Shown piece after piece: positions 42,139 to 50,328 of a DNA stretch of 64,000 bases; position 1 is the first letter of the stretch, and every line of letters starts with the position of its first letter. The notes beneath the pieces were generated by a model. That model saw nothing but the letters and a program-made list of their open reading frames with translations. It searched no databases and had not been told where the DNA came from. Source of the stretch: Streptomyces kaniharaensis (GTDB lineage: Bacteria; Actinomycetota; Actinomycetes; Streptomycetales; Streptomycetaceae); assembly GCF_009569385.1 (NCBI RefSeq), contig NZ_WBOF01000001.1, positions 5,775,501 through 5,839,500 of the forward strand. The letters run 5' to 3'. A program made the translations under genes and the position numbers.

Positions 42139-42792
42139 ATGAAGGTCTTCCAGATCGGCGCCGCCGGAGGCGTCGGCCGCAGGCTGGCCGAGCTGCTCAC
42201 CGCCTGCGGTGACGAGGTGACCGGGATGCACCGCAGCCCGGCCCAGGCCGACACCGTCCGCGCGACCGGCGCCGCGGCGCTCGCCGGCGACCTCCTCGCG
42301 GACACGGTGGACGACCTGGCGGCGAAGCTCGCCGGGCACGACGCCGTGGTCTTCTCGGCCGGCGCCCACGGCACCGGCGCGGAGTGGACCACGCTGATCG
42401 ACGGCAAGGGCCTGGAGAAGGCCGCCGACGCCGCCGAGCAGGCCGGTGTGCGCCGGTTCGTGCTGGTGTCGGTGTTCCCCGACGCCCTGCGCGGCAAGGC
42501 GCCCGGCGAGGGCTTCGAGCACTACGTCAAGGTCAAGAAGACCGCGGACGTCTACCTGACCCGCACCGGCCTCGACTGGCTGATCGTCCGCCCCGGCACC
42601 CTCCTCGACACCCCCGGCACCGGCAGGGTCACCGCCGGTCCGGCGGTCGAGTACGGCGACGTGCACCGCGACGACGTCGCCGCCTTCATCGCCGCCGCCC
42701 TGCACGAGCCGGCGCTCCACCGGGTGATCGTCGAGATCACCTCCGGCGAGACCCCTGTCGCCGAGGCCGTCGCCGCGCTCGCCGCCCACTGA
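42139..42792 (+). CDS. NAD(P)-binding oxidoreductase (SDR a5-like)
   Basis: The 217-residue atypical SDR begins KVFQIGAAGGVGRRLAELL (the G-x-x-G-x-x-G loop). It contains VVFSAGAHG and FVLVSVFPDALRG and ends YGDVHRDDVAAFIAAAL. This matches flavin-reductase/BVR-B-like SDR proteins that lack the classical Tyr-Lys pair. ATG 42139 has GGAAGG eight bases upstream; the earlier ATG at 42082 lies inside the operator. The divergent GntR gene is the probable repressor. The substrate is unknown. Confidence 0.87.
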   Translation: MKVFQIGAAGGVGRRLAELLTACGDEVTGMHRSPAQADTVRATGAAALAGDLLADTVDDLAAKLAGHDAVVFSAGAHGTGAEWTTLIDGKGLEKAADAAEQAGVRRFVLVSVFPDALRGKAPGEGFEHYVKVKKTADVYLTRTGLDWLIVRPGTLLDTPGTGRVTAGPAVEYGDVHRDDVAAFIAAALHEPALHRVIVEITSGETPVAEAVAALAAH

Positions 42793-42977
42793 CCACGGGG
42801 CACCGGGCCTCGGCGCCGCCCCGTCGGCCCACCCCGAGCAGGTCCACAACCCGGTCGACGGAGACGCCGTCCCCGTACCGCACTTCGGCCTGATCCTGAC
42901 CGTCCCGGAGTTCCACGAGACGAGACGTGTTCGGTACTCGGAGCTCGACCGGAGCCACCCCCGGCCGGTTCCGTCGT

Positions 42978-43487
42978 TCAGCGGGCCGCCGCGGCGAGCC
43001 CCTTCGCGAGGAACACGCAGGGATCCTCGACGTCGTGGACCTCGCCGCGGTCGTCGACGTACGACCACCGGTCGAGGTAGCGGACCACCGGCCGGTAGCC
43101 GAGCCGGGCGTACAGCGCCGCAGCCCGGGGGTTGCCCTCCTCGGCGACGCCGAGGCCGATCCGCGGCACGCCGCGCCGGGCGGCGAGCCGTTCGGCGTGG
43201 CGGATCAGGGCGGTGCCTATGCCGCGGCCCTGCAAGGGCTCGGCGACGTGGAGCGCATTGATCTCCGGGCACTCCGGCAGCGCCCGTTGCACCTCGGCCG
43301 CCGCGCACCCGTTCCAGCGGACCTCGGCGGCGCCGGCCGGGCGTTCGTCCTCCCAGGCGATCAGGTACGTGCTGCTGCCGGCGAGTTGGCGGGCGAAACG
43401 CCGCGCGTGGAAGGAGCTTCGGCCGCGGGACGGCAGATGCTCCTCCAGCAGCGCGACATCGGTCTGCTCGCACTCGGTAATCCGCAT
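42978..43487 (-). CDS. GNAT-family N-acetyltransferase
   Basis: The 169-residue single GNAT fold has INALHVAEPLQGRGIGTALIRHAE with the acetyl-CoA pyrophosphate loop Q-G-R-G-I-G. RIGLGVAEEGNPRAAALYARLGY, the usual final strand and helix, follows. ATG 43487 is assigned with only a weak GGGA site; GTG 43505 is possible. There is no operon partner: it lies convergent with the SDR gene and 75 bp downstream of the start side of the helicase-associated gene's stop. The acceptor substrate is unknown. Confidence 0.85.
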   Translation of the reverse strand: MRITECEQTDVALLEEHLPSRGRSSFHARRFARQLAGSSTYLIAWEDERPAGAAEVRWNGCAAAEVQRALPECPEINALHVAEPLQGRGIGTALIRHAERLAARRGVPRIGLGVAEEGNPRAAALYARLGYRPVVRYLDRWSYVDDRGEVHDVEDPCVFLAKGLAAAAR

Positions 43488-43562
43488 GGAACCACGGTCC
43501 CGCACGCGACGGATCGGTGCCAGGGACTTTTCCGTCGCCTGCGGGCTGGGCCAACTCCCGTG

Positions 43563-45959
43563 TCACGAAGGAGCGATCGTGCGGATGCGGGAGAGGGTGA
43601 ACACCCGGTTGTCGGAGCGCAGGTGGCACCAGGCGTACAGGTACGGCGCATCGAGTTCGAGTTCGCTGAGCGCGCGCACGGTGTGCGCGCCGACCCCGTC
43701 GACGTACTCGATGGTGACGGCTTCCCCGGTGTGGATCGCGTGGGCGAGCTGGCGCACGTCGGTCAGGGAGAGCTGTTTCGCCGTCTCGGCGAGGATCTCC
43801 TCGGTGTCGCTGTCGTACGGGATGCCCCGGTCCGGGTCGGGCAGCCGCGGTTCTGCCGGGGCGTGCACCAGCTTCGACGCGAGCGCGCGGAGGTCGGGCG
43901 GTACCGGTGTGGCCGGCCTCCCTGCACGGGCGCGGGGCCGGGGGACCGCAGGGGCACGCTGGGGTGCCGTTCGTTCGATCCGCACCGTGCCGTCGGCGGC
44001 CTCCGCCACGGGGGCGTACCCGTGGGCGCGCAGGGCGGCCAGCGTCTGTGTCACGGAGGACCTGCTGGTCAGGACCGTCGGTGCCAGCTGCCGGAGGCCG
44101 AGACCGGCGAGCTTGCGGTGGGCCGCGATCTCGGCCAGCAGCGCCGGTTCCGGACCGTGGATCACGCAGGCGGCCGAAGCCACCCGGACCCTGCCGTGGC
44201 GGCGTGCCGTGTCGGCGATCAGGTAGGTCAACGCCTGGGGGAGCGGCCCGCCGGCGACGGCCGTGAGATCGGCTTCGACGGCCGCGGCGTCGTGTCCGGC
44301 GTCGAGGGCGCGGCGCAGGCCCGCGGCGCTGAACCGCCAGACCGAGGCCGTCCCCCGCGCCTCGCGGTCGGCGAGCGAGTCGAGGAGAGCGGTGAGCCGG
44401 GCGGAGGGGGTGCCGGTCGCGACGGCGGTGAGGTCGGAGCCGATGCGCACGCCGTCGACGGCCGCGGGCAGCAACCGGCGGGCGTGGCCGGCCAGTTCCG
44501 CCGCGTCGCCGCTCGTGAGGGCCGCGCCCAGCGGGGAGAGCGCGCCGCGGGCGAGGACGCCGAGCAGGCGCGCCTCGTGGATGACGGTGGCGAACGGCTC
44601 GGTGTCCTGGGGGAGTTGCTCGGCGTGCGGGTGGTGCCATTCGACGAGTCGGCCCAGATCCGCGAGGTCGGCCGCGCCCTGGTCGGAGGGGAGGCGGCGA
44701 AGGGCGGCCAGCAGGCCGTGCCGGGCCTGGACGCAACCGTCGCACACGCTCGCCCGGACCAGCGCCGGTAGCGCCTTGCCGTCCTCGTCGCGGGACTGCG
44801 TGGGTGTGTACGGCAGTTGCCACCAGGCGTGGACCAACTGCGCCACCTGATCGGCGGGTTCCTGCTCCACCCAGGAGTCGTACGCCTCGGTGACGAGGAC
44901 CCGATCGCCATCGCGCCGCACGAGTCCGCCACCGTGCGCGGTCTCCAGCACCAGCCGGACCGTGGGCTCGTCGCACCGGACCGCCTTGCCGACCCGGGCC
45001 ACCTCACGGGCCCCGACCCCACCGGCCTTGAGGACCGTCAGCGGCCTCGCCGCGCACTCGGCCAGCACGGCCGCCGCATGGCTGCCGAAGGCTCCGGCGG
45101 CGGAGGCGGTCTCCCCGTCCACCTCGGCGGCGGATACCGGGGCCAGGGCGGGCAGGGGCGGGACGGGGTCGAACGGGGCGTGCCAGTCCGCGCCGCGCAG
45201 CGCGAGCGCCACCTCTGCGGGCATCCGCGCGGGCATGAAGCCGTGCCGGTCCTGCAGCAGCAGGCCGCGGGCGACCGCCCAGCGGGCGGCGGCCGGAACG
45301 TCGGGTCGCGGCGACCCGAAGACGATCACGGGGCGCGGGTCTTCGGGCTTGGTCCGGGCCTGCCGCTCCAGCAGTTCCCGGGTCCGTGCCGGAGCCTTCG
45401 CGACGACCGCCAGGATTCGCTCGGCCGAACCGTACTGATCCAGGAGCGCCGCCACGCGCTGCTGCCGCGTGGTGAGAGGCTTGAGGCCGAGCGCCGACAG
45501 CATGCCCCGCAGTGTGTCGGAGGTCTGGCCGTCCAGCAGCTTCACGAGTGGCGGCTCAAGACCGAGCGGAGCCCGCCAGGCCTGCCGCAGCGCCGACGCC
45601 TGGTGCAGCACACCGTCAGCACCGGGCCAGATCAGGGCGTGATCGGCCAACACGGCCAAAGCCTCGCCGAGTTCGGCGTCCACGACCCCGAGCAGGGCCG
45701 CCAGCTCACCCCGCGACGCGGTCTCCCCGAGAGCGGCCAGGGCCTCGCCCACCTGGAGACAGGGCAGCGGCACCCGGCGGAGCGCCAGCGCCACCGACCC
45801 GGGCCGCTGCAGGCGGTCCGCCAACTCGCCCATGGCACGCGGCTCCGGTGCGGCCCCGGCATCCGGTCGAGCGGTCAGCACCCGGTGCAGCTGCTCGGCG
45901 CCGAGCGTGCACAGCCACGCCGTCAGCGGCGACCGGCGATTCTCCGTCTTTCGGCTCAC
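43563..45959 (-). CDS. Helicase-associated (XPB-like) domain protein with WYL-like C-terminus
   Basis: The 798-residue protein, conserved in actinomycetes, is usually annotated as helicase C-terminal or XPB/Ssl2-like N-domain protein. No Walker motifs are visible, so it is not a helicase itself. The N-terminal half is helical (LTAWLCTLGAEQLHRVLTARP). The middle holds winged-helix-like segments (LRAHGYAPVAEAADG). The last 65 residues (AIHTGEAVTIEYVDGVGAHTVRAL; LYAWCHLRSDNRVFTLSRIR) look like a WYL module. GTG 45959 sits behind GGGAGG. A DNA-repair or nucleoid role is presumed from the domain names, not shown. Confidence 0.75.
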   Translation of the reverse strand: MSRKTENRRSPLTAWLCTLGAEQLHRVLTARPDAGAAPEPRAMGELADRLQRPGSVALALRRVPLPCLQVGEALAALGETASRGELAALLGVVDAELGEALAVLADHALIWPGADGVLHQASALRQAWRAPLGLEPPLVKLLDGQTSDTLRGMLSALGLKPLTTRQQRVAALLDQYGSAERILAVVAKAPARTRELLERQARTKPEDPRPVIVFGSPRPDVPAAARWAVARGLLLQDRHGFMPARMPAEVALALRGADWHAPFDPVPPLPALAPVSAAEVDGETASAAGAFGSHAAAVLAECAARPLTVLKAGGVGAREVARVGKAVRCDEPTVRLVLETAHGGGLVRRDGDRVLVTEAYDSWVEQEPADQVAQLVHAWWQLPYTPTQSRDEDGKALPALVRASVCDGCVQARHGLLAALRRLPSDQGAADLADLGRLVEWHHPHAEQLPQDTEPFATVIHEARLLGVLARGALSPLGAALTSGDAAELAGHARRLLPAAVDGVRIGSDLTAVATGTPSARLTALLDSLADREARGTASVWRFSAAGLRRALDAGHDAAAVEADLTAVAGGPLPQALTYLIADTARRHGRVRVASAACVIHGPEPALLAEIAAHRKLAGLGLRQLAPTVLTSRSSVTQTLAALRAHGYAPVAEAADGTVRIERTAPQRAPAVPRPRARAGRPATPVPPDLRALASKLVHAPAEPRLPDPDRGIPYDSDTEEILAETAKQLSLTDVRQLAHAIHTGEAVTIEYVDGVGAHTVRALSELELDAPYLYAWCHLRSDNRVFTLSRIRTIAPS

Positions 45960-46182
45960 TTCATCCTCCCGCGGAGAGCCTACGGCGTTCCGGAGGACCG
46001 GCCGACAGTGTGACGCGCTTCGAAGCGGTTGCCGCTATGATCCGCGAACCCGCCGCCCTGGCCGGGCTCGCCGGCCAGGGCAGCTTGACCTACCGCGTTC
46101 TTTCCGGACCCTTTCGACGACGACCTCGGCTGCGCGGCTGACGACCTCGGGCCGCACCTCCGGCCCGCCGGTCACGGCCGGT

Positions 46183-47421
46183 TCAAGCGGACGCCGCCAG
46201 TCCTTCCCGGCCGGACGGGTCGAGCAGCAGCTTCGCGGCCACCGCCGCCCCGTCGGTGCCGATCGTGCCGGCCACGGCGGTCGCCCGCTCGCGAGTCCCG
46301 GGGGTCAGGGCCGTCCCGAGCGCGGCCGACAGGGACTCGGTGGTCGGAGCCGGGCCGTCGTGTGCCGCGCCGATGCCCAGCTCGGCCACCCGGCCGGCCC
46401 AGTACGGCTGGTCCACGATCTGGGGCACCACCACCTGGGGCGCGCCGGCCCGGGCGGCCGTCGTCGTCGTGCCAGCGCCACCGTGGTGCACGACGGCCGC
46501 CACCCGGCCGAAGAGCGCCTGCTGGTTGACCTCGCCGACGAAGAAGCAGTCGTCCTCGTCGTCCGTCAGGTTCAGGCCTGCCCAGCCGCGGTTGATGACG
46601 ACGCGCCGGCCCTGCGCCCGGACCGCGTCGACGGCCACCCGCGCGACGTCCTGCGAACCGCGCATGGGCATGCTGCCGAAGCCCACGTACACCGGGGGTG
46701 CGCCGGCGTCCAGGAACGCCACCAGGTCGGCGGGAAGAGGGCGTTCGTCCGGCAGGATCCACGCGCCGGTGTGGACGACGTCGAGGTCGGCCGGCTGCAA
46801 CCACGGGCCCAGGACCGGATCCGTCGCCAGCCAGGGGCGGTCCGTGAAGACATGGTCGCGGACGTTGTCCACCGGCGCCAGGCCGACTGACGCCCGGTGG
46901 GTGTTGACCACCTCGCCGAACAGCGCGTTCATGGTCGCGATGTTCAGCTCCCACAGCTCCCGGTTGTCGGTCACCTCCGGCGGATACGGCTGCATCGAGT
47001 ACTCGAACGGCCGGTGGTGCGGAGACGGCAGCGTGGTCGGCTGGAGGCTCACGTACGCGTAGCGGATGCCCAGCTTCTCGGCCGCCGACCGAGCGCCGGC
47101 CGCGCTCGGGAACAGGCCGGTCGCCACCACCGCGTCACCTGCCCCGGCCGTCGCCATGACCGCGTCGTAGAAGTCGGCGACCAACGCCGCCGCGCGCTTG
47201 GGCAGTTCGGACGGCGCCGGCGGCGGCCCGGTCACCAGCGAGCGCACCGACTCGCCGACCGGCACCATCTCCACACCGGCAGCGCCCAGCTGCTCCGCGA
47301 GCTCGTCATCAGGCGGCGCGCACACCCGCACCTCCGCACCGAGTGCCCGCAACTGCAAGGCGAGCCCCGCCAACGGCTGGACGTCCCCGCGCGACCCGTA
47401 CGTCGACAGCACCACACGCAT
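46183..47421 (-). CDS. rgt: Rifamycin glycosyltransferase (UGT/GT1 family)
   Basis: The 412-residue GT-B enzyme begins RVVLSTYGSRGDVQPLAGLA, the acceptor-domain start of macrolide/sterol-type glycosyltransferases. The donor-site motif HHGGAGTTTTAARAGAPQ (312-329) is followed by VVPQIVDQPYWAGRVAELG. Rifamycin-inactivating Rgt enzymes add a sugar to the ansa-chain hydroxyl. The assignment rests on family plus context: a palindrome matching the rifamycin-associated element precedes the gene, and a rifamycin monooxygenase with the same element lies 600 bp away. ATG 47421 has GGGAG nine bases upstream. Confidence 0.85.
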   Translation of the reverse strand: MRVVLSTYGSRGDVQPLAGLALQLRALGAEVRVCAPPDDELAEQLGAAGVEMVPVGESVRSLVTGPPPAPSELPKRAAALVADFYDAVMATAGAGDAVVATGLFPSAAGARSAAEKLGIRYAYVSLQPTTLPSPHHRPFEYSMQPYPPEVTDNRELWELNIATMNALFGEVVNTHRASVGLAPVDNVRDHVFTDRPWLATDPVLGPWLQPADLDVVHTGAWILPDERPLPADLVAFLDAGAPPVYVGFGSMPMRGSQDVARVAVDAVRAQGRRVVINRGWAGLNLTDDEDDCFFVGEVNQQALFGRVAAVVHHGGAGTTTTAARAGAPQVVVPQIVDQPYWAGRVAELGIGAAHDGPAPTTESLSAALGTALTPGTRERATAVAGTIGTDGAAVAAKLLLDPSGREGLAASA

Positions 47422-47481
47422 TCCGCTACTCCCGTTTCCGCAGGTTTTCTGGCCTTGAGGCAGCGATTCTGCGGCACGACC

Positions 47482-47502
47482 GGGGCCTTGCCGCAAGGCC
47501 CC
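47482..47502 (-). promoter_or_regulatory. Rifamycin-associated element (RAE) of rgt
   Basis: GGGGCCTTGC, one base, then GCAAGGCCCC is a perfect palindrome of 21 bp, 61 bp upstream of the rgt start. It matches, as I recall it, the 19-bp RAE described upstream of rifamycin-resistance genes in actinomycetes. On the transcribed strand TTATAG/TATAGC (about 47515-47509) just upstream can be the -10, so the element lies in the early transcribed region. Confidence 0.85.
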
Positions 47503-47600
47503 TGGTGCGCTATAAGTTGAGAGTGGCGGGGAGTGAGTACTGTCCTTCCTCCATTGCCGACGAGTCAACTGACGATCTCTCGATTCGAGTCGCAGTCGTC

Positions 47601-47741
47601 TTACGTGCCATCAGCGCGTCGGGTCGGGCGCCAGCCGGCCAGGTGGTCGGCGAGGATCGAGGCGGCGTCCGGCGTCGTCTCGCGCAGCGCCACCATCGCG
47701 GCGGTGATCACATCGCACAACTCGCCCTGCAGATCAGCCAT
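47601..47741 (-). CDS. Small helical ORF of unknown function
   Basis: The 46-residue frame from ATG 47741 (ADLQGELCDVITAAMVALRE; AASILADHLAGWRPTRR) is amphipathic and protein-like. It has no good ribosome site and follows a broken NUDIX fragment. It may be a real short gene or the tail of a decayed one. Confidence 0.35.
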   Translation of the reverse strand: MADLQGELCDVITAAMVALRETTPDAASILADHLAGWRPTRRADGT

Positions 47742-47893
47742 GGTGTGGTTGACGCCCTTGCGCGGATTGGCGCGCCCGGCGTCACCCAGTGCGCGGGCCA
47801 GCAGATGTCCGGCTTGTCGTCCCGGAGTTGGAGCAGGATCTCCTGCCGGCTGTTGGTGATGAAGATGTCGACACTGCTGAACTCGCCGCTCAA
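47708..47893 (-). pseudogene. NUDIX hydrolase N-terminal fragment
   Basis: TTG 47893 with a GGAGG site opens VDIFITNSRQEILLQLRDDK and ICWPAHWVTPG, the beginning of a NUDIX domain just before the Nudix box. The GG-x5-E-x7-REU box itself never appears. After HWVTPG the frame degenerates and stops at 47708. The 137 bp between it and rox hold no gene. Confidence 0.5.
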
Positions 47894-48030
47894 CTCGCCC
47901 TCCGTCCACGCCGGGCCGAACCGGCGCAGGTGGCCGACGCCCGGTAGCGGTCACCGTACGGCCAACGCCGCTACTCTGCGGGGAGGTTGACGAAACCGGG
48001 CGCGGTGCGGGTTGTCGCTCGCTGTAGCCC

Positions 48031-49500
48031 TCAGCTGGCGGCAGCCCCGAACCACCTGGGCAGGCGGTCGAGCAGATCCTGCTGATCGTCACCGACCCAT
48101 GCCACGTGGCCGTCCGGGCGCAGCAGTACGGCGGGTGCGTCCAATTCCTCGCTGGTGTCCACGACATGGTCGATCCGGTCCGCCCAGCCGTCCACCGAGA
48201 GCCGGCCGCCGGTCTGGTCGAGCAGGAGCCCGCGGCCGGCGTGCATCAGCTCGTAGAGGCGGCCTTGCTTCAGCTTGACGTCCCGCAGCCGTCGGCCGAG
48301 CAGGTCGTGGCCCTCGCCGAAGTCGTAGCGGACGCCGACTGCGGTGATCATCCCGGTCACGTACCGGTTCACCTCGTCGAAGTCCATCAGCTTCGAGAGC
48401 AGCTCCCGCAGCGCGGTCGCACCCGGATCCGTCCCCAGCAGTGTCATCTGCGCGCGGGTGTTGTTCAGCACGCGGGCGCCGACCGGGTGTCGTTCGGTGT
48501 GGTAGCTGTCCAGCAGGCCCTCCGGCGCCCAGTCGTTGACGGTGGCGGCCAGCTTCCATCCGAGGTTGAACGAGTCCTGGATGCCGAGGTTGAGCCCCTG
48601 GCCGCCGGTCGGCGGGTGGATGTGCGCAGCGTCGCCGGCCAGCAGGACCCGGCCGACGCGGTAACGCTCGGCCTGCCGGGTGGCGTCGCCGAAGCGGGAG
48701 AGCCAGCGTGGCGAGTGCGCGCCGAAGTCGGTGCCCGCGTGGGCCCTCAGTTGCCTCGTGAACTCCTCGAAGGTCGGCGTGGTCGCGCGGTCGTCGGCCA
48801 CGCCGTCGGCAGGCACGACGACCCGGTAGGTCCCGTCTCCCAGGGGGATGGCGCCGAACCGCAGTTGGGTCCTGCGGACTTCCGTGACGACGGCGGCGAT
48901 CGTCGCCGGATCCTCCGCCAGCTCCATCTCCCCCAGCAGTGTCTCGATCTTGGCGGGCTCGCCGGGGAAACCGACGTCGAGCCGCTTGCGCACCGTACTG
49001 CGGCCGCCGTCGCAGCCGACGAGGTAGCGCGAGCGCAGGTACGTGCGTCCCCCGCCGGCTACGCCCTCATTGGTAGGGGTGCCCTCACTCGCCAGCTCGA
49101 CGGTCACCCCGTCCTCGTCCTGGCTCAGCCCGATCACCTCGCAGCCGCGCCGGATCTCGGCGCCGAGTTCGAGGGCACGCTCACCCAGTAGCCGCTCGGT
49201 GACCGGCTGCGGGGTGGTCAGGCCGTACGGGTGGGCCGTGTCCAACCGCTCCGGCCACGGCTTGTGGATGCCGCCGAAGAAACCGCCGACCTGGAACTTC
49301 TCACTGACCGCGAGGAACCGGTCCAACAGGCCGCGCTGGTCCATCATCTCGACGCTGCGCGCGTGCAGGCCCTGTCCGCGGGACTGCTCGGTCGGCTCGG
49401 TCAACTTCTCCAGCACGACCACGTGCACGCCGTGCAGCCGCAACTCGCAGGCGAGCATCAGGCCGGTCGGTCCGCCGCCGACCACGATCACGTCCATCAT
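48031..49500 (-). CDS. rox: Rifamycin monooxygenase (class A FAD hydroxylase)
   Basis: The 489-residue flavoprotein has the FAD loop DVIVVGGGPTGLMLACELRLHG, the second FAD motif GDAAHIHPPTGGQGLNLGIQD and the conserved DG segment (LVGCDGGRSTVRK). Long stretches (HAGTDFGAHSPRWLSRFGDA; EGHDLLGRRLRDV; APAVLLRPDGHVAWVGDDQQ) match what I know of Streptomyces Rox. Rox hydroxylates the rifamycin naphthyl ring, which linearises and inactivates the drug. ATG 49500 follows GGGGA. It is preceded by an RAE palindrome, confirming the pathway link with rgt. Confidence 0.92.
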   Translation of the reverse strand: MMDVIVVGGGPTGLMLACELRLHGVHVVVLEKLTEPTEQSRGQGLHARSVEMMDQRGLLDRFLAVSEKFQVGGFFGGIHKPWPERLDTAHPYGLTTPQPVTERLLGERALELGAEIRRGCEVIGLSQDEDGVTVELASEGTPTNEGVAGGGRTYLRSRYLVGCDGGRSTVRKRLDVGFPGEPAKIETLLGEMELAEDPATIAAVVTEVRRTQLRFGAIPLGDGTYRVVVPADGVADDRATTPTFEEFTRQLRAHAGTDFGAHSPRWLSRFGDATRQAERYRVGRVLLAGDAAHIHPPTGGQGLNLGIQDSFNLGWKLAATVNDWAPEGLLDSYHTERHPVGARVLNNTRAQMTLLGTDPGATALRELLSKLMDFDEVNRYVTGMITAVGVRYDFGEGHDLLGRRLRDVKLKQGRLYELMHAGRGLLLDQTGGRLSVDGWADRIDHVVDTSEELDAPAVLLRPDGHVAWVGDDQQDLLDRLPRWFGAAAS

Positions 49501-49544
49501 CAGAATCCCCGTTCAACCAGATTGGATGTCGGCCGGCCGCTCCG

Positions 49545-49725
49545 CGCCGAGTCCCACCGACGGTTTCGACGTCCCGCGCGACCCATACATCGACCAACAC
49601 ACGTGTACTTCGCGAATCCGCTAATTTCCGCAGGTTCCGGCCCAGGTCGGCCATTTTGCGGCACGACCCGGGCCTTGCGGCAAGGCCCCCGGTGCGCTAT
49701 ATGGTGAAAGTGGCAAGGAGTGGAT
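49545..49725 (-). repeat. Duplicate of the rgt promoter and 5-prime coding end, upstream of rox
   Basis: 49545-49725 aligns with 47365-47530 along its length: the shared TTTCCGCAGGTT leader block, the GCGGCACGACC block, the RAE palindrome and GGTGCGCTATA. Between the leader and rox, the minus strand still reads TCGATGTATGGGTCGCGCGG, against TCGACGTACGGGTCGCGCGG in codons 6-12 of rgt. It is thus a decayed copy of the first 20 or so codons of rgt without its ATG. rox now lies behind this borrowed promoter. Confidence 0.8.
49670..49688 (-). promoter_or_regulatory. Rifamycin-associated element (RAE) of rox
   Basis: GGGCCTTGCGGCAAGGCCC is a perfect 19-bp palindrome. It differs in one or two positions from the copy before rgt and is followed by the same GGTGCGCTATA block. 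On the transcribed strand TATAGC lies just upstream. It sits 170 bp from the rox ATG, farther than at rgt because of the intervening rgt relic. Confidence 0.88.
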
Positions 49726-49817
49726 GACCTCCTTGCCTTCGCTTTTTCCCGATCGTCCGCCGCGAAGGGACGAGCGGGAAAAGTGCCTGAAGCCGGCCGG
49801 GAATCCCCTTACGATCG

Positions 49818-50141
49818 GTGCCGGAGCGCGCGAAAACACGGCTGGACTTCGTCCGCCGGGAATTCGGCCGGCTGCTGGACGCCGCACTCGCGGCGCCCGA
49901 GGTGGTCGTCGAACGACGGGCGCGGCGGCATCCGGTGAACCCCAAGCGGCTGGCCCGGCAGGCCGCGAAGGAGCTGGCGACCCGGCCGCTGAGCACTGCC
50001 GCCGAGGAGGCGCTGGCCCGGGCGCACGAGGAGGCCGGGCACCTCAACCGTGCGGCGGCCAAGCGCCGTGCCGCCGAGGAAGCGTGTGAGCGGCGGGAGT
50101 TGGTCCGGCGGCAGGCCAGGGAGAGGCACCGGGGCCGGTAG
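49818..50141 (+). CDS. DUF2992/YjdF-like protein, N-terminally shortened
   Basis: The 107-residue protein has the DUF2992 C-terminal pattern: NPKRLARQAAKELATRPLST, then a highly charged helix ending RRQARERHRGR, typical of basic RNA-associated YjdF-type proteins. The family's N-terminal beta region, including the FWVG-type motif, is missing; the frame instead starts ERAKTRLDFVRREFGRLLDAAL. GTG 49818 has no ribosome site. A promoter-like TTACGAT lies just before it. It is probably a truncated gene, perhaps cut by the rox-side rearrangement. Confidence 0.5.
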   Translation: MPERAKTRLDFVRREFGRLLDAALAAPEVVVERRARRHPVNPKRLARQAAKELATRPLSTAAEEALARAHEEAGHLNRAAAKRRAAEEACERRELVRRQARERHRGR

Positions 50142-50176
50142 CGGCGTCACCCGGACGGCCGGTGGGGCGGTGGGCG

Positions 50177-50215
50177 CCGCACGCCCCCTGCTGGCGGTGT
50201 CCGGCAGGCGTGCGG
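50177..50215 (+). terminator. Hairpin after the DUF2992-like gene
   Basis: CCGCACGCC (50177-50185) pairs with GGCGTGCGG (50207-50215), with CTGC/GCAG inside continuing the stem. It starts 36 bp after the stop codon. Confidence 0.5.
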
Positions 50216-50328
50216 GGCGGAGCGACTCTAGGGTGGCGGAACGGGCGCGGGGGCGTGCGCCGGAGCCGCCCGGCCGTCCGCGAGTTTCCGACCGGCCTTC
50301 CGTGCGGCCGTCCGAGAGGTGGAGTCCC

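Noticed and set aside
43563..45959. A true DNA helicase
   Set aside because: The protein carries helicase-associated domain style but no Walker A or DEAD/H-type motif, so helicase activity is not supported.
46014..46182. Possible regulator between the helicase-associated gene and rgt
   Set aside because: No frame of useful length. Only GC-rich hairpin-prone sequence is present.
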